Source of the DNA: a virus
Length of the DNA stretch: 44,108 bases
Direction: 5' to 3' (one strand)
IMG/VR virus record: IMGVR_UViG_3300031673_000125
Coordinates: 1-44,108 of that record
In this document: one piece after another, positions 7,943 through 14,719 of the stretch
How the letters are laid out: each line of letters starts with the position of its first letter
Numbering within the stretch: the first letter of the stretch is position 1
Translations under genes and position numbers: made by a program
The notes under the pieces: model-generated
Databases searched by the model: none
Seen by the model: only the letters and a program-made list of their open reading frames with translations
What the model was told of the DNA's origin: nothing

Positions 7943-10252
7943 ATGGCCATTGAAATCACCACCCAGGTGACTGAGGCAGCACGGGTATATGCAATCCGTG
8001 TTACGCTGAAATCACTTGACCCCATCACCGACCCGACACTCTATGTTCTAGAAGACAGTGTTAAAGCAGTAATCCTGGCGAAGGCAGCGCTGCCTGCAAA
8101 CACAATAGTTCTTGGGTCGAAACTCCTACAAGAAGGGTATATAGGGGACATCCAGTTCTACATCATCCTGATGACGCTGGAAGAGGTGCCTGCAACTGTT
8201 ACCGCACATACGCACGACTTCAACACCGTCTTCATGCCGCTGCGAGAATCGTACCGCGACGGACCGTACATCGACCTCGATCCCAACCTCGGTCCATTAG
8301 ACATCTGGGCTGCGCAAGGAACAGTAGACTACCTCCGCATCCGCGACGGAGGAACTACCTTCCTGGAGGTTAATCAGGAAGGCCAGCTGCGTCTTGGTGG
8401 GCATGCTGAGTTCACCACTGACACCACCTACGATATTGGATCGCTGGACGACGGCGTGACGCTACGCAGACCTCGAGACGTCTACGTGGGAAGGGACACC
8501 TGGACAGCACGCGACGGATATTTTGGTACCTCTGCCCAGAGTCCCACCTACAAGTATTCCCCGCAGATGTTGGTCACGCCAAGCACGGACCCACTCGACC
8601 GGCTGATGTACTGGAACCTGGGAGACAACCAGGTACACGTGTGGGACGGTTCCTCCGACTACCCACTCGGTGGAGGGGGAGGTCCTGACTACGACGGCGT
8701 AATTTTCATTGCTGATCTTACGCCAAATGTAGGCAACATCGACATCACCCTCGCAGAAAATGGAACCAGGGTAGCTAGTGCAGCAGCGAGTCCAGACGTG
8801 ACCATTATCACGGTCGACGTCTTCGCCTACACAGGACACGTGCAGGTGAGACCCGACGTCAACGTCAACGGTAGTCCTGTTGTGTGGAGTACCTCTCCGA
8901 ATCAGAACCCAACCGCGTACCATGGGAGCGTTGACCTCACAGGTTTCACGCTTCCATACACAATCACGGCAACGCACCAGGATGGCAACTCATACTCCAT
9001 CATTGTCACTCAGGATGCGAAGCCGCTGATAACCACCCTCGAGTTTACCGGTGGCTACCCAGGCTCGCAGACGGAGCTCAAAGCTGTCGACACCTTCGAC
9101 ATCAATATTCAGACTGACCTCAACTTTGTGGCTGTAGAAGTTGAAAACAGCGGTGCCTGCGACGCGATGAGCTTTGGTGTAGCTTCTACTAGCAACTACA
9201 CCTTCACGGCAAATATTGCAGACAGAGGCACCACAACGCAAGCGCTTCCTGCGCGGGTACGCGTACAGCGTCCCACAGGGACGTGGTCCGACTGGGTCTA
9301 CACCAACGCAGGTGGAAGTACCGTAGACGGCACCAACCTGGTCAACCTGAACAACCTCTATCCTACTGTCGGAGCGATGAGCCAGGTAAGCATCACGTAC
9401 CCGGCAACGCAGCAAGCTATAAAAGATTCCGAGACAGTTACGGTAAACTCGATTTGTCTCAACTTCGACACCATCGCCTACTCGTCTCCAACTGCGGAAC
9501 TGTCAATCCCAAGTCCGACAACGTACGCTGCAAGCAAAGCTGGGGTTGCTCGAGTTTCTGGTGGGTACAACATCACCACCGACAACTACAGGATTGTTGC
9601 TAACAGGGCTGCCAACAATGCAACGACAACAGAAGAGGTTGTCGTCTACATCGCGCACGATTTTGCGACTGTGCAGATGACGGAACCCGCAGCCAGACTA
9701 CGCACTGGTGGCAACGATGGAACGAGCGCGCAGAACCACACAATCACGCTGACTGCCAACCAAAGGCTGATCTCAGCACCCACCATCGCAGCCCCACCTG
9801 TTGGAGGAGGTACCTGGCAAGGAGGCGGCTTTGCTGGTGGACCCACAGTGTGGACTCGAGCTCTGCAATGCCACGACAACGACACGGTGGGCACGTACGC
9901 CTATGGCACCCTAGCTGCAACAAACTTGGCGAACAGGGTGACAACTACGTACACAGGAGACAGCAACTACGTCATAGGAGGGTTTGTCTCCCGCACGGTT
10001 GTGCTGGCCGCATTTGCCAACCAGGTTAACTTCAACGCAGCTGTGGCTGACTATGGCAAGTGTACTTTGGTGTGGGCGTTCAAAGCACTTCCGAACAAGA
10101 GGGCGTTTAATACAACGACAACTCCTGACCCAAACAGCTGGTGCTTCGCTGGCACCATCGGAGTGAGTCCCACTATCGCGAGGATACTGGACACTGCGGC
10201 AACAGGGTCCAGTTCAAATACTACGAACGTAACGGTTGAGGAGACTGTCTAA
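7943..10252 (+). CDS. Large fibre/baseplate-attached protein with Ig-like domains
   Basis: This 769-residue protein starts at ATG 7943, with no clear Shine-Dalgarno in the 19-base gap. Residues 1-95 form a small alpha/beta domain. Residues of about 100-240 contain the phage fibre pattern LRIRDGGTTFLEVNQEGQLRLGG then TYDIGSLDDG and RDVYVGRDTW. A Gly-rich hinge (PLGGGGG) follows. The rest is Thr, Val and Asn rich with repeated 80-100 residue beta segments, as in Ig-like adhesion domains. It ends in TAATG, overlapping the next start by one base, so translation is probably coupled. Likely a surface-exposed virion adhesion protein; the ligand is unknown. Confidence 0.65.
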   Translation: MAIEITTQVTEAARVYAIRVTLKSLDPITDPTLYVLEDSVKAVILAKAALPANTIVLGSKLLQEGYIGDIQFYIILMTLEEVPATVTAHTHDFNTVFMPLRESYRDGPYIDLDPNLGPLDIWAAQGTVDYLRIRDGGTTFLEVNQEGQLRLGGHAEFTTDTTYDIGSLDDGVTLRRPRDVYVGRDTWTARDGYFGTSAQSPTYKYSPQMLVTPSTDPLDRLMYWNLGDNQVHVWDGSSDYPLGGGGGPDYDGVIFIADLTPNVGNIDITLAENGTRVASAAASPDVTIITVDVFAYTGHVQVRPDVNVNGSPVVWSTSPNQNPTAYHGSVDLTGFTLPYTITATHQDGNSYSIIVTQDAKPLITTLEFTGGYPGSQTELKAVDTFDINIQTDLNFVAVEVENSGACDAMSFGVASTSNYTFTANIADRGTTTQALPARVRVQRPTGTWSDWVYTNAGGSTVDGTNLVNLNNLYPTVGAMSQVSITYPATQQAIKDSETVTVNSICLNFDTIAYSSPTAELSIPSPTTYAASKAGVARVSGGYNITTDNYRIVANRAANNATTTEEVVVYIAHDFATVQMTEPAARLRTGGNDGTSAQNHTITLTANQRLISAPTIAAPPVGGGTWQGGGFAGGPTVWTRALQCHDNDTVGTYAYGTLAATNLANRVTTTYTGDSNYVIGGFVSRTVVLAAFANQVNFNAAVADYGKCTLVWAFKALPNKRAFNTTTTPDPNSWCFAGTIGVSPTIARILDTAATGSSSNTTNVTVEETV

Positions 10253-10869
10253 TGGCAGATCCAATCATCAACCAGTTCGAGATTGAAAGACGAGTAATCA
10301 CGTGGTCGCCGTTGACCACGCTCAACGACGGAATTACTCCACTAGGGTACGATGGTGATCCCAACCTGGTGAACCCAGTAGGCACTCCTGGTGAACAGTG
10401 GCTGTACAGTGTACCGATTGGGCAGTTCTACAAGCAGAGCAACGCTACTCTTTGGTGGAAAAACGGCGCTCCAAATACTTGGATAAACCTCGTCACTGGT
10501 GGTGGCGGAGCGACGGTAGTAGTCGGAACGTTCAGTGGAGCAGCAGTTAGTGTACCTGATGCCGTGTACGTATCAGCTGCTGGAGTTGTTTCACAAGCAG
10601 ACGCCTCTTCGCCCACGGGACAAAGTTTCACCATTGGGGTGGTAGTGGCTAAACCAGCCCCTGCTACGGCAACAGTCCAATATGCTGGTGAAGCCGCAGT
10701 GTTCAGTGGAACGCTTACAGCAGGAGCTACCTACTACCTGGATACTACACCAGGGCAGATCACTACCAGCGTAGCAGGGCATGGCACAGGAGATGCTGTC
10801 CAAATTGTAGGTGTTGCCAAAGATACCAGCACTCTGATCATTCACCCACAGTTTGTAGCGATTTTGTAA
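10252..10869 (+). CDS. Fibre-associated protein with C-terminal decoration-like beta domain
   Basis: This 205-residue protein starts within the TAATG that ends the upstream gene. The N-terminal 80 residues include a short 'PGEQWLYSVPIGQFYKQ' segment typical of fibre tips that describe a position on the virion. After GGGG (about residue 84), residues of about 100-203 form a beta domain with pattern VYVSAAGVVSQADAS ... IGVVVAKP ... YAGEAAVFSG ... GVAKDTSTLII. The same domain recurs at the C-terminus of the 13707 protein. It resembles small capsid- or fibre-decorating domains. Function is inferred to be structural. Confidence 0.6.
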   Translation: MADPIINQFEIERRVITWSPLTTLNDGITPLGYDGDPNLVNPVGTPGEQWLYSVPIGQFYKQSNATLWWKNGAPNTWINLVTGGGGATVVVGTFSGAAVSVPDAVYVSAAGVVSQADASSPTGQSFTIGVVVAKPAPATATVQYAGEAAVFSGTLTAGATYYLDTTPGQITTSVAGHGTGDAVQIVGVAKDTSTLIIHPQFVAIL

Positions 10870-11261
10870 TGACTATGGCGAAGTGGATACTGTACAGAAA
10901 TCAACGCTACGTTCGCGTGGCCACGGACCTCTTCGGCATCCAGTGGTTCGCTTCCAACGAAATAGGAGCACTCATGAAAGTGCTTCAACGGTGGGGAGCG
11001 AAAGACAGTCCCAAGGTGGCCAGAGTTTTCTGGCACGATGGTAAGCACAAGTGGATTCTCGTACCTGGGATGCCATCTGAAAATGAGGTAGCTGAGTACC
11101 TGGCAAAAGATGACCCAGAGAAGTTCAAGAAAGAGCAACGAGCGCTTCGTCCGGTGAGCTACAACGAGATGGAAGACAAGTGCCGACGCTGTATGGGAAT
11201 TGACTGGGGACTCGTGAAGAATGTTTTCAAAGAGCTCCAGTACCGGAAGCGAAAAGACTAA
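10869..11261 (+). CDS. Hypothetical basic protein
   Basis: This 130-residue protein overlaps the previous stop as TAATG; a second ATG at 10875 could also serve. It is rich in Lys, Arg and Trp, with a strand-like N-terminus (WILYRNQRYVRVATDLFGI) and a charged helical C-terminus containing CRRCMGIDWG. It has no signal peptide or membrane segment. It sits in an unbroken chain of TAATG-coupled genes in the fibre locus, so it may help assembly of the neighbouring fibres, but nothing in the sequence proves this. No family was recognised. Confidence 0.55.
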   Translation: MTMAKWILYRNQRYVRVATDLFGIQWFASNEIGALMKVLQRWGAKDSPKVARVFWHDGKHKWILVPGMPSENEVAEYLAKDDPEKFKKEQRALRPVSYNEMEDKCRRCMGIDWGLVKNVFKELQYRKRKD

Positions 11262-11710
11262 TGGCTAAGGATCTACTAAAGAAGGCCATCCACTCCGCTG
11301 GTGTCGCTCGAGCGTTCGAGGTGATTGACCTCGACGACATGCTCGGTGCAATTGACCAGGCAAACGCATACGACTCCTTAGCGAATGGAAGCTTCCACCG
11401 TTTTTTGGAAAGCATCGTGCGTCCCAATATCATGCCAGCCACCTGGCAGAAGCTAGCTGACCTCGGGTGGTCCGACGACGAGATAGCTGGGTTGGTGGAT
11501 GGGGGCTTGATCACAGAAGCCCCGGCAACCCTCATCGCAGCCATCAACATGGGTGCACTTTCAAGAGACGAGTACGACGAGTTTGCAAACTATCCTAACC
11601 AAGAGGTAGAAATATTCTACTACGACAAACCCGCGTACGTAATAAACTCATGGCTCCAGGGAAAAGTGATGCTCCCAAAAGTCAATAGCGACTCGTACTA
11701 CGAAGGATAG
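11261..11710 (+). CDS. Hypothetical, mainly helical protein
   Basis: This 149-residue protein is coupled to the upstream gene through TAATG. It is mostly helical and acidic, with repeated 'GL...' turns in the middle (KLADLGWSDDEIAGLVDGGL) and an aromatic C-terminus. The stop is followed after 6 bases by a long fibre-like gene. It could be a fibre chaperone. No motif for catalysis or DNA binding was seen. Confidence 0.55.
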   Translation: MAKDLLKKAIHSAGVARAFEVIDLDDMLGAIDQANAYDSLANGSFHRFLESIVRPNIMPATWQKLADLGWSDDEIAGLVDGGLITEAPATLIAAINMGALSRDEYDEFANYPNQEVEIFYYDKPAYVINSWLQGKVMLPKVNSDSYYEG

Positions 11711-11716
11711 GCAATC

Positions 11717-13249
11717 ATGGCTGTCAAAATTTGGAATAGAGCAATGTTCCGACTCGTCGTACCAGGAGTGGGTGGACGCCCACTCGGGGTAGGCGAAGCC
11801 ATGGTGTACCCGGATGCACAGTACGACGCATTGGTCAACACTGAAGGAGTTAGAAGGCTACTAATTCAGAAGTACATTAAAATACAGAATCTGGATGACA
11901 TGGACGTCCAGTTCGCAGATGCATGGAATGAAACACCTCATCTGACCCTGGGAACAACCCAGTATTGGATTGACTCTACTGGAGTAACACGTCTAGTAGA
12001 TGGAACGCCTACGTCGGATACAGACGGAGAGCCTGTAGGCTCAGGTGGCGTCGATCCCGCTGTGCCCATCTACTCCGACACAATGCCTATCTATGGACGT
12101 ACGTTCGGGCAGATGCGTTCCTCTTTCTTCAACGCGTTCCACAACAAAGCTATGGGTACGTGGGATACGCTGTACAAATATTGCTACTGGAGTTTGGGGT
12201 ACACAGGAGGTCCTTGGACCCCCTATCAAAAGTTTGACACACAAGATGACTTCTTCACCTGGATGGAGACTGTGATTCCATCGGTTGGTGGTGTGTACGA
12301 TGTTAGTGCGCTGAGCTTCCGCACAGAGGAACGAATAGATCCAAGCGACTCCTTCCCGCAAAAACTGATACATCGAAACTCATTGATGGCTTCTATTCTA
12401 GGGAAGTACAAATACAACACACGCAGACAAGCGTATGGAGTCTCGAGTGCATTCAACGCTCCTCAGTACTACACCAACTACTACGGAGAACTAGCACAGC
12501 GATTTGTACAAGAAGACACTGGAGCACTCCCCAGTGTCAATGAGGATGGCGCCATCTGGCACACGCTCAGAACACGTAGCAAGCATGGCCTTCCTCAAGT
12601 TGGTTCATTCGTTGATGTCAATCTAAATATGCGTGGTGCAGCGTGGGACGCCTCTGCAGTCAGTTGGGTGTCACCGGCACCCCCTGGTAACTATGTGGTA
12701 CAGGCTCCCTTCCTGCTCATAGAATGGCGCAGAAGGAAAGTTCTGCAGATCATGGCGCCACCTGATGCGAAGGACTGGGGGCTCGCCGCAACTGAAGCCG
12801 TCTCCGCTATAGTGTTCCCAGTGGTGCTTAGTGGACGCTGGCGTGCGTACGTCATGTACCCGTACAGCTACGACTCCTTCGTGACTGAGAAGTTCGACCT
12901 GTCTACGTATGAGCTCGTAATGAAGCTCGTATACCGAAATACCTCGAGACCACAGTACGAAGTTCTTCCGGACCCGTGGTACACAGTAGGAGACGACGGT
13001 GAGCACACCATGTGGTCCCACTGGAAGGTGGTAACACCTGCCCCCTTGTGGCTCGAGTCTGTCCTGGCCAGAAGGGCTCCTGGATCAACTGGACGCAACG
13101 TAGACGCGAACACGTTCCCCGACAAAGTATTCGTTGCTAGAAGAAATAAATCTACGGGCGTGCGATCTTCCTGGTATCCACTTTACTCTATAAAGAGAAG
13201 GATACCATATGCACCGTACAGGATAATGCCTGCGCAGTATCCGTACTAA
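11717..13249 (+). CDS. Fibre protein with shared N-terminal virion-anchor module
   Basis: This is a 510-residue protein. Residues 1-115 match in pattern the N-terminus of the 13707 protein: a 'YD' helix, then I..QNLDDMD, then WNETPHLTLGTTQYWIDSTG, then a DG/G-rich hinge. A shared N-terminal module on otherwise different proteins is typical of fibres that plug into the same baseplate socket. Residues of about 120-500 are unlike the neighbour and are rich in Tyr, Trp and Arg (for example YYTNYYGELAQRF and FLLIEWRRRKVLQIM), so they are probably the receptor-facing or catalytic part. No hydrolase motif was recognised. It is followed by the hairpin array at 13262-13390. Confidence 0.65.
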   Translation: MAVKIWNRAMFRLVVPGVGGRPLGVGEAMVYPDAQYDALVNTEGVRRLLIQKYIKIQNLDDMDVQFADAWNETPHLTLGTTQYWIDSTGVTRLVDGTPTSDTDGEPVGSGGVDPAVPIYSDTMPIYGRTFGQMRSSFFNAFHNKAMGTWDTLYKYCYWSLGYTGGPWTPYQKFDTQDDFFTWMETVIPSVGGVYDVSALSFRTEERIDPSDSFPQKLIHRNSLMASILGKYKYNTRRQAYGVSSAFNAPQYYTNYYGELAQRFVQEDTGALPSVNEDGAIWHTLRTRSKHGLPQVGSFVDVNLNMRGAAWDASAVSWVSPAPPGNYVVQAPFLLIEWRRRKVLQIMAPPDAKDWGLAATEAVSAIVFPVVLSGRWRAYVMYPYSYDSFVTEKFDLSTYELVMKLVYRNTSRPQYEVLPDPWYTVGDDGEHTMWSHWKVVTPAPLWLESVLARRAPGSTGRNVDANTFPDKVFVARRNKSTGVRSSWYPLYSIKRRIPYAPYRIMPAQYPY

Positions 13250-13261
13250 GAACAAAAGGAG

Positions 13262-13345
13262 CGCCGCCCTGGTAGTAGGGGTGGCGTAATGAGCCGCCCT
13301 GGTAGTAGGGGTGGCATATAAGGCGACCCTGGTAGTAGGGGTCGC
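13262..13345 (+). repeat. Three tandem RNA-hairpin repeats, 30-bp period
   Basis: Three copies of a 23-base hairpin start at 13263, 13293 and 13323, exactly 30 bases apart. Each has a 7-bp stem (an eighth pair would be a wobble) closed by a purine-rich loop, GGTAGTA. Copies 1 and 2 are identical. Copy 3 differs at three positions, all in the stem: a C-G pair becomes G-C, and a G-U wobble becomes A-U. The stem is preserved while its sequence changes, which argues for selection on RNA structure. Linkers of 7 bases (GTAATGA, ATATAAG) separate the hairpins. No U-run follows, so they are not simple terminators. Confidence 0.85.
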
Positions 13346-13390
13346 TTACTGATGCGTATCGACTCTGTGGGTGCTCATCAGTAAGCGACC
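13340..13390 (+). promoter_or_regulatory. 15-bp stem-loop that competes with the third hairpin
   Basis: GGTCGCTTACTGATG (13340-13354) is perfectly complementary to CATCAGTAAGCGACC (13376-13390), with a 21-base loop between. The 5' arm includes GGTCGC, which is also the 3' arm of the third hairpin. Its partner GCGACC is thus present twice, at 13323-13328 and 13385-13390, so the two structures exclude each other. The stem ends 5 bases before the AGGAG (13396-13400) of the next gene. This has the form of a translational or transcriptional switch; the trigger is unknown. Confidence 0.7.
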
Positions 13391-13406
13391 AACTCAGGAG
13401 ATTATG

Positions 13407-13682
13407 ATGCCCCCAGTAAATGTTGACGTGGGCGGATTCAGTACAGGTACGAAGCACAGCGCAACGATTCGGCTACAGAGCCCGGACCAGCTGGATGTTA
13501 TCGTCACGGCCAACGGAACCACCACTGTACTTGACATCGTCAAAGCGGCAGTAGCGGAGATGGGCAGCGTGGTACTGCCAGACCCAGTACCTGCCAACTG
13601 GTCGGAGCTCGCGGTGATGCCTGCAAATGGTGTCGAGGTCACACTGTCCATTGGCGTCCTCGTCAAACACACAGAAGCATAA
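13407..13682 (+). CDS. Small hypothetical protein downstream of the hairpin switch
   Basis: A 91-residue protein. I prefer ATG 13407 because AGGAG (13396-13400) is 6 bases upstream; ATG 13404 is 3 bases away and also possible. A GTG at 13371 would extend it through the 15-bp stem and is unlikely. It has no Cys and a long Ala/Val/Thr-rich run, with no signal peptide. It is followed after 24 bases by a fibre gene. Expression could be set by the alternative RNA structures just upstream. No family was recognised. Confidence 0.6.
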   Translation: MPPVNVDVGGFSTGTKHSATIRLQSPDQLDVIVTANGTTTVLDIVKAAVAEMGSVVLPDPVPANWSELAVMPANGVEVTLSIGVLVKHTEA

Positions 13683-13706
13683 GCCTAGCCTCCTGGAGCA
13701 CACGTA

Positions 13707-14465
13707 GTGGCTATCCGAGTAACCAGTCTGTTGATGACGAGTCCGGTTGCATTACCGGCACCGGCTAGCTTTAACCTGCGTCCCAGGCAGACTAAAGTAT
13801 TTCAGTACGTCGAGTATGACAAGTTTATTAATGACCCTCGTGTAGCTGACTACCTGCGAAAGAACGTCATATACGTCGAGAACCTCGACGATGTTGGTGG
13901 AGGCACATTCGTATCACAGTGGAACCAGGAGCCAAAGCTCCGACTGACTCCGTACGTTTTCTGGGTCGACGGTCTTGGTTTTTTCCGCATGAAGAGTGGC
14001 GATCCAACATTCGATTTGGATGGCGTAGTGATTGGTCCTGGTGCGGGCGGACCTGTACCTCCACATGGTCCAACACACACATTCCTAGGAACAGACCCAG
14101 TACCTCAGATCGAGGTCTTAGAGGGCTCGTGGAACTGCACAGTCGCAGAAAGCGTGCTCGATGCAGTGTTTGAAAGTGTCGCAGGTACCGTCAGGAAAGC
14201 AAATGCGAGCTCCGACGTCAAGATGCCTTGCATAGGTATTATCATCAGTAAACCTACTCCTACTACCTGTATCATCGCCAGATCGGGAGAAGTGAGTGGT
14301 TTCGTTGGCCTCACTGTCGACGTACCATACTTCGTAGGATTAGTAGACGGCACTATCAGCACCACAGTTCCGACAGGCGGTGGACGAGTAGTGCAGCGAG
14401 TCGGGTACTCAAAGACGAACACCACTCTAGTTATTGAGCTAGGGACACCAACAAAACGTGTGTAA
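13707..14465 (+). CDS. Modular fibre protein (shared N-terminal anchor and C-terminal domain)
   Basis: This 252-residue protein starts at GTG 13707 with GGAG (13695-13698) 8 bases upstream. Residues 1-110 are the same module seen in the 11717 protein (VIYVENLDDVGG, then WNQEPKLRL, then FWVDGLGFFRMKSGDPT). A linker follows (PGAGGPVPPHGPTHTFLGTDP), of the kind that joins fibre segments. Residues of about 146-245 match the C-terminal domain of the 10252 protein (IGIIISKPTPTTCII ... SGEVSGF ... GYSKTNTTLVIE). It therefore unites two modules found singly in neighbours, which is good evidence for domain shuffling within this locus. Role: virion fibre or attached decoration. Confidence 0.65.
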   Translation: MAIRVTSLLMTSPVALPAPASFNLRPRQTKVFQYVEYDKFINDPRVADYLRKNVIYVENLDDVGGGTFVSQWNQEPKLRLTPYVFWVDGLGFFRMKSGDPTFDLDGVVIGPGAGGPVPPHGPTHTFLGTDPVPQIEVLEGSWNCTVAESVLDAVFESVAGTVRKANASSDVKMPCIGIIISKPTPTTCIIARSGEVSGFVGLTVDVPYFVGLVDGTISTTVPTGGGRVVQRVGYSKTNTTLVIELGTPTKRV

Positions 14466-14467
14466 CG

Positions 14468-14695
14468 ATGCCAACTTTTAAGTACATCGGAAACGCCCCC
14501 GCGTTGCCCAACGGCAATCTGAAGTTCAGGGTGCGACAAGTAGGATTTGAAGTAGAGTTTCCCAGGGACGATCCGTTTGAGATTCCAGACGACGGGTCAC
14601 CGCAAAGAGCATTCGTATTAAAGTGCATTCGTGGTGCAATGGAATACGACTGGGACACCCGTGGACAAATCAAAGCCTACGAAGAAATCGTCTAG
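14468..14695 (+). CDS. Small hypothetical virion-type protein
   Basis: This 75-residue protein starts two bases after the previous stop, without a clear Shine-Dalgarno, so translation may be coupled. It is beta-rich with a pattern KYIGNA...FEVEFPRDDPFEIPDDG...VLKCIRG. That resembles small phage proteins in which a 'v.F..g.p.eV.D....kl.g' pattern recurs. No function is assigned; a minor structural role is plausible. Confidence 0.5.
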   Translation: MPTFKYIGNAPALPNGNLKFRVRQVGFEVEFPRDDPFEIPDDGSPQRAFVLKCIRGAMEYDWDTRGQIKAYEEIV

Positions 14696-14719
14696 CAAAC
14701 TCGTCAGGGAGAAGATATC

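Noticed and set aside
13263-13345. CRISPR array
   Set aside because: Only three 23-base repeats with 7-base linkers; spacers are far too short and there are no cas genes. The repeats fold as hairpins with compensatory change, which suits an RNA element.
13371-13406. GTG start at 13371 for the gene after the hairpin array
   Set aside because: It lies in the loop and 3' arm of the 15-bp stem and has no Shine-Dalgarno; ATG 13407 has AGGAG at a good distance.
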